Below, in pieces: positions 1 through 8,460 of a DNA stretch of 21,605 bases. The stretch's first letter is position 1. Each line of letters opens with the position of its first letter. The notes beneath the pieces are model-generated. The model worked only from the letters and a program-made list of their open reading frames with translations, was not told where the DNA came from and ran no database searches. Both the position numbers and the translations under genes were made by a program. Source of the DNA: Crocinitomicaceae bacterium (GTDB lineage: Bacteria; Bacteroidota; Bacteroidia; Flavobacteriales_D; Crocinitomicaceae); NCBI GenBank assembly GCA_030833265.1, contig JAURHO010000010.1:1-21605 (forward strand). Direction: 5' to 3'.

Positions 1-3000
1 CCATCCAAAACACGCTCGTAGGCCTGTGTAGGATCTACACCTACTTCATCAGCGTAGTTACATGGGTTCAGATAAGTAGGACCGTTCGGCATACAATCTA
101 CATCTGTATCTGGTGAATAATCTCCTGAACGCACCCAGTTTGTTGGGAAGTAAGCGTCGTTGTCTTTCACACCCGTTAACCAGCGCTTAGAAGAATCTTT
201 GAACTCCATGCTCGCTTCAATCATAGAAGCATACTTAGAAGCCAAGTTACCCGTACCCGTGTATTTCGTTTGGAAGATCTGAACCGAAACACCCCACTGT
301 GGAATGATTTGCTCGTTGTCGGAGGCGATGGTGCGCTCTGAAGTCACAGAATCAATTGGGGTGGCGTCGCCTTTGTTGGCGTAACGGTAAATCACCCAGC
401 TTGCGGTGTCGGCACCGTTACCAATGTTCGGAGCGGTGTAGTCGCGGAACTTGCACTCGAAGTAACCGTTCGCTAAGTTCAATGGATCCACTACTTTGAT
501 ATTTACAGGGCCCGCACCGTAATCGTAGGTTGGGTTGGCCATGTAACCGTCATTGAGGATAGTCTTCAAAGACGCATCGGTAAGCTCTAAGCTGCGGTTG
601 CCGTTTCCGTAACCATCTAGACGCGTAATGCGTGGCGATGTTCCGTAAGCAACAAGCTGTGCAGTTCCACCAGCCTCTGGCATTGGATTGTGAGGGATGG
701 CAGATGTTGGAGAAATAGCTGTTCCGTCAAAATTGAGGCGGCTAGAAATATATGGGATCTTTTGACCATCAAGATAAAGTGGGTCATTTGGATCGTATTT
801 CTTAAATTGATTGTAAGCATAAGCAACAGCTACATAGTAATATTGCTTGTGGTTCACTAATCTACGAGCTCCTTGAGCAAACGCATCCTCTTTGATGGAG
901 AAAGAGTGGCTAATACCAGCATTCTCTCCATCTACTTTTTCAACTGGAACCGAGAAACCTAGCGCTTCATCAAATTGGAAGTTGATAATGCGTGAGATAT
1001 TGTTTTTGATGTCGCATTGTGCAACCAAACGTGCTTTGTCTGGATCCGCGATATCAGCAATAGATACATCCTGCGCTTTTAATTGGAAGATTTGGTAACC
1101 TTCGAAGCGGTAGAAGCGGTCTACAGATGGGTCAGTGATATTGATTTCGTCAATTTCTTCATAAGCTTCTTGGTAGTTGTTTGAAGAAATAGGGTTGTCA
1201 ATCATGAGGATTAACTCATTTTCCAATTCTTGGATAGTCAAGCGCGGTGCATCTGGAGGAGAAAGGATTTTGAAACAAGCATCAAATAAAGCTTGCGCTT
1301 TCGTATCGGCACGTTTCATTGCTTCAACTGAAGCCATCAGACCTCCTTCAGTACTGCGACCATAAACGATACCTACCGTAATGTTGTTAACTGCCCCTGG
1401 ACGCAAAGTAAACGGACCGGCAGACTGTACAAAACGACGGTCACCAGAAGGGTTGTTATTTGTTGTTTCGTCCCAGCCGTTCGGGAATAATCCTGACATA
1501 TCCTCACCTTGTGTTGACCAATTTAATGGATCTGATCCACCTGGGAACATGTAATCAGAAAGTGTTTGTGTAGCACCTGTTGATCCTGTGTAACCTAAAC
1601 CACCATAGAACATCTCTGAACCATTAGCCCACTGACCTTCCATGAAGTTGTAGTATTCAGCTGCTGGCCCTGGGTCATTGTAAGGGTAAGCAGAAGTTGA
1701 AGTGTAATATGTAAAGCGACGCATACCGAAACGCTCGTTGTCGATGATGCCATCGGAATAACCGATACCAATTCCTTTGTAAACAATACCATTGTTAGCA
1801 AGCGCATCTACAACTGTAGGAACTACATCTGTCTGTGTGGCTTCATCATAATATGGCCCAGGGTTATCAATACCGTCAGCATCTTGGTAAGGTCCTTCGA
1901 AGAAGTCACAGCCAATTGCAGGTGGGTTTTCACCATAACCAAGTTTACCACCATCTGATTCATCAATGAGGTCACCATTGTACATGTAACCTAAACCTCT
2001 TGATACATCACAACCTGTGTAGTCATCGGCATAGTTCCCGACGTCAGCATCTAAGTACTGAGAGAAGTAAGTGTTGTAGAGTGTTTGTGTACCACGGTTG
2101 ATCAATTCGTAGTTATAGAATGTCATGCGGTTCACTTCGTCATTTGTTGCAAACGAGAAAGCTTGCGCACGAATTTCCATACCGATAGGGTCACCACTGG
2201 TTTCTGTGTGGATGTTTCCTTTATCGTTGAAAACCCACCAATGAGTTTCATCACCGTAAAGTGAAATACGACGGTCAATTCCACATTCGATATCATCACG
2301 ACCTAAGATGTCGTCATACCAAGGGTGATCACCGTTGTCTGGGTTGTAGTTACCATCTTGGTCGCGGTCATAGAAAGGAGCCAAGAAGTAATCTTGACCT
2401 CTCGAGACGTCACCATGAGCTGGCCAACCGTAAATACGGTTCAATTCATCATTTGTAGGAGCGGTGATTTCATCGCAACCTTCAGTTGTAATACCCGCAT
2501 TACATTCCCACCAAATATTGAATTTGATTACTTCTGCTTTGCGAATAGTATAAAACTTATCATAAGCGATACATTGATCTGGATCGATGTTTGCTTCACC
2601 GAAGTCACGCACTTGGTCATCGCCAACTGGGTTGATTGGGTTGAAATTTCCAGTTCCTGGTGTAACTGTGAGTGGGCCAGGCCAGAAATCGTTTCCTGAA
2701 CGGTAACGAAGTGCAGCCAATTTCAACTGACCATTTACGTCGGTACCACCCATCCAAAGAGCTCCAGCGAAAATAGCAAAGCGGCTACTTCCTTTCGGAA
2801 CTTCGTAGGCAGCAACACCTGCTGCACGGTTTTGGAACATACTCCCTCCCTGCTCAATGAGTGCGGACACATCATTGAATTTCATGGTGAGCTTAGCCGT
2901 TGCAGGGCTACAATTAGCCTTAGGCTTAACCGTTGGCTTGTAATCTTTGTCGTTGGGTCCGAGGTAAGCAAATGCTTGTGTGCATGCTACAGTTAGACTT

Positions 3001-3029
3001 AAAAACGCGGTTATGAATTGCTTTTTCAT
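1..3029 (-). CDS. Large secreted protein, partial (C-terminus beyond left edge)
   Basis: An open frame runs from ATG at 3029 to the left edge with no stop: 1009 codons, and the true C-terminus is outside the window. Residues 1-21 are a Sec signal peptide (lysines, a hydrophobic core, then A-F-A before Y22). An N-terminal conserved block (about 45-120) contains GGTDVNGQLK and NDFWPGPL, which I recall from large secreted Bacteroidota proteins. Around residue 221 an Asp-rich run (DRDQDGNYNPDNGD) resembles calcium-binding loops. Residues about 590-740 look like a fibronectin type III-like fold (start PPDAPRLTI, end YYYVAVAYAY). Many such proteins end in a type IX sorting domain, but that part is missing here. 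It starts 19 nt after the stop of the TonB-dependent receptor and has no visible promoter, so it is probably co-transcribed and may be a surface partner of that receptor. The function is unknown to me. Confidence 0.85.
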   Translation of the reverse strand, partial: MKKQFITAFLSLTVACTQAFAYLGPNDKDYKPTVKPKANCSPATAKLTMKFNDVSALIEQGGSMFQNRAAGVAAYEVPKGSSRFAIFAGALWMGGTDVNGQLKLAALRYRSGNDFWPGPLTVTPGTGNFNPINPVGDDQVRDFGEANIDPDQCIAYDKFYTIRKAEVIKFNIWWECNAGITTEGCDEITAPTNDELNRIYGWPAHGDVSRGQDYFLAPFYDRDQDGNYNPDNGDHPWYDDILGRDDIECGIDRRISLYGDETHWWVFNDKGNIHTETSGDPIGMEIRAQAFSFATNDEVNRMTFYNYELINRGTQTLYNTYFSQYLDADVGNYADDYTGCDVSRGLGYMYNGDLIDESDGGKLGYGENPPAIGCDFFEGPYQDADGIDNPGPYYDEATQTDVVPTVVDALANNGIVYKGIGIGYSDGIIDNERFGMRRFTYYTSTSAYPYNDPGPAAEYYNFMEGQWANGSEMFYGGLGYTGSTGATQTLSDYMFPGGSDPLNWSTQGEDMSGLFPNGWDETTNNNPSGDRRFVQSAGPFTLRPGAVNNITVGIVYGRSTEGGLMASVEAMKRADTKAQALFDACFKILSPPDAPRLTIQELENELILMIDNPISSNNYQEAYEEIDEINITDPSVDRFYRFEGYQIFQLKAQDVSIADIADPDKARLVAQCDIKNNISRIINFQFDEALGFSVPVEKVDGENAGISHSFSIKEDAFAQGARRLVNHKQYYYVAVAYAYNQFKKYDPNDPLYLDGQKIPYISSRLNFDGTAISPTSAIPHNPMPEAGGTAQLVAYGTSPRITRLDGYGNGNRSLELTDASLKTILNDGYMANPTYDYGAGPVNIKVVDPLNLANGYFECKFRDYTAPNIGNGADTASWVIYRYANKGDATPIDSVTSERTIASDNEQIIPQWGVSVQIFQTKYTGTGNLASKYASMIEASMEFKDSSKRWLTGVKDNDAYFPTNWVRSGDYSPDTDVDCMPNGPTYLNPCNYADEVGVDPTQAYERVLD

Positions 3030-3048
3030 AGTACTTCGTTAATGCTTC

Positions 3049-6000
3049 TTAAAAATCAAATTTTACACCGACACGGATTGTGCGAGGTATACTGATGTTA
3101 AACGGATTTTGAATCTTCATGGTGTAGTAGTCACGGAAAGATTGCTCATCAATTTGGTTTTGGATAGACGTTTGGCTAGATGCTGCAGCTAAGTATCCAT
3201 CGTCATCCCAGTTTCCAGTAGCTCTGTAAACATTCAAGACATTGAATTGGTTGAACAAGTTTGTTGCGCGAACATAAACTTGTAAGAACGCTGCTTTCTT
3301 CTTGTTATCCTTGTTGCCATATTCAAGTGAGAAAGTTTTATCAGCTTGAATATCTAAACGGTATTGCCAAGGTAAACGAGAACCATTAAGGGTACCGTTG
3401 ATACCTGCATTGAGGTTTCCAATTCCTTCATCAGTGATGAATGTTTGAGAAGAATAAGGTGAGCCAGAGTTAATATTGGCAATTAAGTTCAAGCCCGTAT
3501 TTTCAAAAATGCGTGTTTTTCCAATCATTGGGCCGTTGTAGTCTTGACCCTCGCCGTAACGGTAATCAAAAGTTACATTGAAAGCATGACGTTGGTCATA
3601 GCTGTAAGGGAAGATTACACGAAGGTTTGGTAGACCAGCATTTACAAGTGCTGACATTGAAGTTGCATCTGATCCAGTACCGTCAGCAAACTGTAAGGTG
3701 TAGTTTGCCGTCATGCGGATGTTACCTGTCTGACGCATGTCATAGGCAATAGTCAAACCTTTAACCGTACCGAAGTCACGGTTACCGAATGTTTTGTAAG
3801 TTACAGGGTAAGCTTCAAACACATTGATCAATTGAACGTTGTTGCGTTGTTCACGGTAGAAAGCCGAGATTTTGATGGAAGAGGTGCGTGTAACTACTTG
3901 TTGGAAACCAAGTTCGTAATCAACAGTTTTCTCTGGTTTGAGGTTAGCGTTATTAATAACTGCATTACGAGATTGGATGAACTGATACTCGTAAGGGTTG
4001 AAACGGAAACCTGAAGTTGGACGCTTGGTAAGGATGTCATAGTGAGCAAAGAATGAAGCTTCTTCAGAAATTGGGAAAGAGAAAGCAACACGTGGCATCA
4101 CGTTTACTTGGGCCTTGTAATCTTCAAAAGCATCTGCAGTTGGCGTTTCAAGTGAAGGGTCTTGCAACCAAGGTGCAATACCGGCAGCGCCACGAATTTT
4201 AGAAGGGTCTTCAATAGGTGTTCCGGAAGCGTCATACCATTGTGAACCATTTCTGAAACCATTGATTCCTGACGGATTGTTTACATCATTTACATAAACA
4301 ACGTAGTCATCACCCATACCACCTGGCAGATTCACCCATGAATATTGGTTAGGGTCATTGGTTGCCAATGAGCGCGCTTCTTTAACAGTTTTTGCTGTGT
4401 AGAATAAGTAAGGGTCTTTTAAAACTGGTTGGTTTGCATCAAAGACGTCAACACGAACACCTACGTTGAAGACGATGTCTTTGAAGGCAAATTTGTCCAT
4501 GATGTATCCGGCCATATAGATTGGTTGGAAGGCGCCTACAAAACGCTTGTAGTTACCATTTTCATCAAATTCATTGAAGTATTTGTTGATATCTGTGTTG
4601 CCACGCACTTTCTTTCCGGTGTGGTCATAACCCCAATAAGAAACGAAAGACTGCCCACTATTTAACAATTCATCTGGAGAGAACATGTCAAATTGAAAAA
4701 GTTCTGGGTCGTACTGATCGATATCTACAAAGTCGTTGCCTGCAGGGTTGTAGCCAAGTTTTTGACGCAAGTTGTAGTCAAAGAATGATTGTTGGTCATT
4801 ATTGATTTGTCCTCCATATTCACCAGTTCCTGTTTTGAAGGCATCACCAGCATTCAAACGATTATAGGTAATGGCCTTGAATGATCCTGAGTCAGTAACC
4901 ACACCTGAATTTAAGTCAAGCTCTTTGATGTGGAAGTTTGCCAACTGACGTGCAATTTGCCAAATACCAACAGGACCGTTGTCGCCGCTAGTCCAGCCGC
5001 GGTCTACGCGTTGCTCGTATTCAAAACCTAAAGAGATAGAGTGGTCTCCGAGTACAACAGAACCGGCACCAGTTACACGGAACTGATCGTTTTCTGTTTT
5101 ACCAAAACCATTTGATGGCGAACCAATATTTGACCAAATTCCGTAAACGCTACCAGGAAGGTCTCCATTTCTGAGTGCGTTTCCTTGTTGGATTTGGAAA
5201 AGGTTTTCGTAGCGACCAATTGGATTACCTTCGTAAATATTAAAATATTGAGTGGTAATTGAAGCTAATGCTGCGTTAGTTTCAGATGGCGTGAAGTCCA
5301 CTTGTACATCTCGGAAACCGTTGTGTACGTACATCTGTGTGGCCGGATCAAACTCATAAGAAGGCACGCGCGTAGTTACGAATTTACCTACATGGCCATA
5401 ATTAAAGAGGTTATACTTATGATTCGGGTCATATGACTCGTTGAAAGATTTAGAGTAGTCAACCATTAAGCTGTAAAGCGCAGACTTGATTTTTGAACTT
5501 GAACCTTCGCGGTCGTTATTGAAACGTTGTGTCAAACGAGCGTAAACGCGGTAGTCAAGACTCTTGCCTACTCCGTAGTTGGTAAAGTTTAATAAGGAAC
5601 CTGCATAGTTGTAAGATGTTCCTTGTGAGTAGTTAAGTGATCCACCAAATTGTAAGTTAACTGATGGCCCAGTATTTACATCGATTTTTCCTGATGCAGA
5701 AAATACAGAATTGCGAGCATTCATGCGCCAGTCTGTTTTTTCGAAGTCGTCGGCACGCAAGAAGAGAGCGTTGTGGAAAGTACCAAAACCAGTTGAGGTT
5801 GGTCTGAGTGGGTTTGCAAGAAGTTCATCGCGAACATCTTTTTTAATGCGGTAGGAGCCACCCGCTAATGGACGTGAATCAAGTTGGTCTGTGTAGTTAG
5901 CAGAAACTAAGAAGCCAAGAAGCGGACGCGTTTTGTTGCCTAAGGAATCGCGCTTCATTAATAAAGGACCTGATAACATCCCTTCAACAAGGTTGTAACC

Positions 6001-6801
6001 AAATTTATCAAGACCAATTACTTTTCCGTCGTAACCGTTAGGATCTGCTCCATTTAGGTAAATACCTGAAGTTACACCTTCTAAACTTCCGAAATAAACT
6101 GAGGATGGACCTCTGGTTGTAATAGAGATGATACCACCAGTAACGTCACCGTAGTTTGCAGGGACACCACCTGTGATGACAGATACTTCTTCAAGGGCAG
6201 ACTTTGGTAAGTTGGAAGAACCGCGAACTTTGATACCATCAATATAAAAGTAGGTTGCGTCTGAACGCGTACCGCGAACGGAAATTGCGCCTGAACCTTC
6301 ATTTACGTTGACACCACCCACGGTACCTGCAACTGCAGAAGCTGAACGCGCTGGGAGGCGAGCGATATCTTCACGAGTTACCGTAGCACCAGAAGCACCA
6401 CCGTCTTTATCAATGAGCGGAACTTTGTAGCGAACTACTTTTACTTCTCTTGTTTCTTGAGTTTTACTAGACAAGGTGAGGTTATCTAGGAACGTGATGC
6501 GATCTGGTGAAATGGAAACGCCAGTCATGGTGAGGGTTTGGTACCCGCCTTCTGCATTTCTTACCTCAACATCATATGAACCAGGCTGAATACCATTGAT
6601 CTGGAATTTTCCTTTTTCATCGGTTAATGAACTACCACGAATGGCTCCGGCTTGCTTCAACAATACCTTGCTGAACTCAAGAGGGGCCTTTGTAGCCTCA
6701 TCGGAAACGGTACCGCGAAGCGTACCAAGACCGGATTGTGAAAATGCATAAGTACTTACAAACAAAGCACTTAAAAACAATAATGTTAGTCTACCCACCA
6801 T
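3049..6801 (-). CDS. TonB-dependent outer-membrane receptor with CarboxypepD_reg domain
   Basis: This encodes a 1250-residue outer-membrane beta-barrel that should import an unknown ligand using TonB energy. Residues 1-22 are a signal peptide (hydrophobic LTLLFLSALFV, cleavage near FSQ). Residues 24-112 form a carboxypeptidase-regulatory-like beta-sandwich (GTLRGTVSD at its start). Residues 138-232 are the plug (VTREDIARLPARS, FYIDGIKVRG, GGVPANYGDVTGGIISITT). The rest is a long barrel ending in the usual aromatic C-terminus (VGVKFDF). The frame stays open up to 6939, but that start would be a TTG with a long charged extension before the signal peptide, so I chose ATG at 6801. No SusD-like lipoprotein follows. 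Instead a large secreted protein begins 19 nt downstream, so this is not a classical SusC/SusD pair. The substrate cannot be read from the sequence. Confidence 0.93.
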   Translation of the reverse strand: MVGRLTLLFLSALFVSTYAFSQSGLGTLRGTVSDEATKAPLEFSKVLLKQAGAIRGSSLTDEKGKFQINGIQPGSYDVEVRNAEGGYQTLTMTGVSISPDRITFLDNLTLSSKTQETREVKVVRYKVPLIDKDGGASGATVTREDIARLPARSASAVAGTVGGVNVNEGSGAISVRGTRSDATYFYIDGIKVRGSSNLPKSALEEVSVITGGVPANYGDVTGGIISITTRGPSSVYFGSLEGVTSGIYLNGADPNGYDGKVIGLDKFGYNLVEGMLSGPLLMKRDSLGNKTRPLLGFLVSANYTDQLDSRPLAGGSYRIKKDVRDELLANPLRPTSTGFGTFHNALFLRADDFEKTDWRMNARNSVFSASGKIDVNTGPSVNLQFGGSLNYSQGTSYNYAGSLLNFTNYGVGKSLDYRVYARLTQRFNNDREGSSSKIKSALYSLMVDYSKSFNESYDPNHKYNLFNYGHVGKFVTTRVPSYEFDPATQMYVHNGFRDVQVDFTPSETNAALASITTQYFNIYEGNPIGRYENLFQIQQGNALRNGDLPGSVYGIWSNIGSPSNGFGKTENDQFRVTGAGSVVLGDHSISLGFEYEQRVDRGWTSGDNGPVGIWQIARQLANFHIKELDLNSGVVTDSGSFKAITYNRLNAGDAFKTGTGEYGGQINNDQQSFFDYNLRQKLGYNPAGNDFVDIDQYDPELFQFDMFSPDELLNSGQSFVSYWGYDHTGKKVRGNTDINKYFNEFDENGNYKRFVGAFQPIYMAGYIMDKFAFKDIVFNVGVRVDVFDANQPVLKDPYLFYTAKTVKEARSLATNDPNQYSWVNLPGGMGDDYVVYVNDVNNPSGINGFRNGSQWYDASGTPIEDPSKIRGAAGIAPWLQDPSLETPTADAFEDYKAQVNVMPRVAFSFPISEEASFFAHYDILTKRPTSGFRFNPYEYQFIQSRNAVINNANLKPEKTVDYELGFQQVVTRTSSIKISAFYREQRNNVQLINVFEAYPVTYKTFGNRDFGTVKGLTIAYDMRQTGNIRMTANYTLQFADGTGSDATSMSALVNAGLPNLRVIFPYSYDQRHAFNVTFDYRYGEGQDYNGPMIGKTRIFENTGLNLIANINSGSPYSSQTFITDEGIGNLNAGINGTLNGSRLPWQYRLDIQADKTFSLEYGNKDNKKKAAFLQVYVRATNLFNQFNVLNVYRATGNWDDDGYLAAASSQTSIQNQIDEQSFRDYYTMKIQNPFNISIPRTIRVGVKFDF

Positions 6802-6897
6802 AAGAATGCGTATAAATTTTACTATTTCTCGTTTTTTAAAGATTGTAAATATAGAAAAATCCATAGTCTTAACATAAAATTCATCAAATTTCTGTTC

Positions 6898-6905
6898 TAT
6901 GTTTG
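6898..6905 (+). promoter_or_regulatory. Putative -7 promoter box for the phosphopantetheinyl transferase gene
   Basis: TATGTTTG matches the Bacteroidota -7 consensus TAnnTTTG exactly. It predicts a transcription start near 6910 and a leader of about 31 nt before ATG 6942. I see no convincing TTG -33 element at the expected distance, so the call is moderate. The 140-bp region 6802-6941 must also carry the divergent receptor promoter, for which I only find a one-mismatch box (TATATTTA, 6853-6846). Confidence 0.4.
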
Positions 6906-6941
6906 TAGGGAATTTCACCGAGGCACCTCCAATTCGCAATT

Positions 6942-7586
6942 ATGAATTTTGAAACCCTTCTTTCTAAACTTGCCGTGCAATTGAGTAGTGCTCAACTCGA
7001 TAGCATAATAGAAAGCAGTGTTTTCCTATTTCCCGCGGAAAAAATTCAACTTCAAAATCGTTCGAGTGAAAAAAGAAGAAAAGAATTTCTTGGTGCGCGT
7101 TTGTTGCGTAATCAGCTGTTAATCAAATCAATTATCAGCTATGATGACGTAGGTAAACCCTACCTTCAAGATGACCCCAATCGCTATATTTCCATTTCAC
7201 ATTCAGGTGAAACAGTAGTCCTTGGTGTCGCCTCATTTAATATTGGTATTGACATTGAAAAACCACAAAATAAAATTCATCGGATCATCAATAAATTTGC
7301 TGATGAAGATGAAAAGAATTTATATAGTTTTGGTCAGTTCAGTGCCACAGATTGGCTCACGTTTATCTGGTGTGCCAAAGAGGCAATTTATAAGTTAGGT
7401 GGGCGAAAAGGCGTTGCCTTTAAAGAGGAAATTCAGCTCTTGTCTATTGATGAAGTTGAGCACAATTATTTGAAGATTTCGGGATCTTACAAACACAGCG
7501 CTGGCAAAACACATGAAGTGGAGGTTTATTGCTTGAAAGATAGCGAGTTACTGTTTGCGCTTGCTAAATTCAAAGCCGAGCCTTGA
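6942..7586 (+). CDS. 4'-phosphopantetheinyl transferase superfamily protein (Sfp type)
   Basis: The 214-residue product should move the phosphopantetheine arm of coenzyme A onto a serine of a carrier protein, turning apo- into holo-ACP or holo-peptidyl carrier protein. The two signature motifs are present. GIDIE at residues 102-106 supplies the Mg-binding Asp104 and Glu106. WCAKEAIYKLGG at 143-154 supplies Lys146/Glu147 and Lys151. ISISHS at 83-88 is the usual upstream motif. The length fits the two-domain Sfp/AcpT-like group better than the ~120-residue AcpS. No carrier protein, fatty-acid synthase, PKS or NRPS gene lies nearby, so the partner is unknown; it could be the general fatty-acid ACP. 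The 3' end overlaps the convergent nadC by 17 bp. Confidence 0.88.
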   Translation: MNFETLLSKLAVQLSSAQLDSIIESSVFLFPAEKIQLQNRSSEKRRKEFLGARLLRNQLLIKSIISYDDVGKPYLQDDPNRYISISHSGETVVLGVASFNIGIDIEKPQNKIHRIINKFADEDEKNLYSFGQFSATDWLTFIWCAKEAIYKLGGRKGVAFKEEIQLLSIDEVEHNYLKISGSYKHSAGKTHEVEVYCLKDSELLFALAKFKAEP

Positions 7587-8406
7587 GGCTCATGTCTAGT
7601 GACTTTACAGAATGTGTGAGGGCACCAACTGAAATGAACTGCACACCTGTCTCGGCATAACTTCTGATTGTTGCTGCAGTAATACCGCCTGAGGCCTCAG
7701 TTTCAATGTCATCCGGAATTAATTTCAATGCTTCACGTAGTGCTTCAGGTGAGAAGTTGTCAAGCATAATTCGGTGGTAATCTTTAGGTAAGGTGAGCAA
7801 CTCTTTTAATTCATCTTCAGAACGCACCTCTACCTCTACTTTTAGATCTAGATGCTGCTGACTTAAATAGGTTTTAGTTCTTTCAAGCGCAGGTGCTAGA
7901 CCGCCCGCATAATCAATATGATTGTCTTTCAACATTATCATATCATAAAGCCCAAAACGATGGTTTGCTCCCCCTCCTATTTTCACCGCATATTTATCTA
8001 GTAAACGCATTCCTGGTGTCGTTTTTCGGGTATCGAGTAAAGTACAATTTGTGCCGCTGATTAGCGCAACGTAATGAGCTGTTTGGGTAGCAACGCCACT
8101 CATGTGCTGCATGCAGTTGAGCAGCAGTCTTTCAACCGCTAAAATGGATCGAGATGAACCTTGTAAAGTAAAAGCGATATCACCATATTCAACGCGGTCT
8201 CCGTCCTTTAATTTTTGATCAAAAATGATTGCTGAATCGTAAATTTCACAAATGCGCTTTGCGACATCGACTCCGGCAAGTACACCAGGTTCTTTGATCA
8301 AAAGATAGGCGGCTGACTGCGCAGCAGCTGGGACACAAGCTAAAGACGAGTGGTCACCCGAACCAAGGTCTTCTTTTAGGGCATTAAGGATAAACTCATC
8401 TAGCAT
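7570..8406 (-). CDS. nadC: Nicotinate-nucleotide pyrophosphorylase (carboxylating)
   Basis: Quinolinate phosphoribosyltransferase makes nicotinate mononucleotide, CO2 and pyrophosphate from quinolinate and PRPP in de novo NAD synthesis (cytosol). The 278-residue protein has the family motifs in order: LLNCMQHMSGVAT (95-107), DTRKTTPGMR (125-134), KIGGGANHR (142-150), KDNHI (160-164), EVEV (191-194), MLDN (214-217), EASGGI (237-242) and SVGALTHS (259-266). The frame is open upstream to 8472, but that extension is Cys-rich, non-family-like and would overlap uvrC. ATG 8406 gives the normal N-terminus (MLDEFILNALKEDLGSGDHS) and sits four bases after a promoter box. nadA and nadB are not in the window. 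The gene is divergent from uvrC with 54 bp between the start codons. Confidence 0.96.
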   Translation of the reverse strand: MLDEFILNALKEDLGSGDHSSLACVPAAAQSAAYLLIKEPGVLAGVDVAKRICEIYDSAIIFDQKLKDGDRVEYGDIAFTLQGSSRSILAVERLLLNCMQHMSGVATQTAHYVALISGTNCTLLDTRKTTPGMRLLDKYAVKIGGGANHRFGLYDMIMLKDNHIDYAGGLAPALERTKTYLSQQHLDLKVEVEVRSEDELKELLTLPKDYHRIMLDNFSPEALREALKLIPDDIETEASGGITAATIRSYAETGVQFISVGALTHSVKSLDMSLKARL

Positions 8407-8410
8407 GAGG

Positions 8411-8442
8411 CAAAGATAAGAAGTGCGGGTTAATCTGCACAA
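8411..8442 (-). promoter_or_regulatory. nadC promoter (-33 TTG, -7 TATCTTTG), leaderless
   Basis: On the minus strand, TTG (8442-8440) is followed by 21 nt and then TATCTTTG (8418-8411), a full match to the Bacteroidota TTG / TAnnTTTG pattern. Only four bases (CCTC) separate the -7 box from the ATG at 8406, so transcription should start at or next to the A of the start codon. Confidence 0.65.
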
Positions 8443-8448
8443 TGTTTC

Positions 8449-8456
8449 TATTTTTG
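8449..8456 (+). promoter_or_regulatory. uvrC -7 promoter box, leaderless
   Basis: TATTTTTG fits TAnnTTTG and ends four bases (AACT) before the GTG start codon at 8461. No TTG -33 element is visible at 17-23 nt upstream; the closest is a TTA. The box lies 6 bp from the -33 element of the divergent nadC promoter, so the two polymerase footprints overlap. Confidence 0.45.
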
Positions 8457-8460
8457 AACT

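Noticed and set aside
1..2700. Several small open frames on both strands (for example 892-1098 plus, 1595-1807 minus, 2325-2699 plus)
   Set aside because: They lie within the large minus-strand frame ending at 3029, which has a signal peptide and consistent protein-like composition throughout. The small ones have no family motif.
2982..2984. Lipobox-like Cys16 (LTVAC) in the large secreted protein
   Set aside because: Thr at -3 and Val at -2 fit a lipobox poorly, and a better signal peptidase I site (AFA before Y22) follows. A lipoprotein is not excluded.
6802..6939. N-terminal extension of the TonB-dependent receptor to 6939
   Set aside because: The upstream start would be TTG and would place 46 charged residues before a clean signal peptide. 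ATG 6801 fits an exported protein.
7577..7591. GAGCC-TTGA-GGCTC hairpin at the PPTase/nadC junction as a terminator
   Set aside because: The stem is only 5 bp with no T tract on either strand, and it lies in coding sequence.
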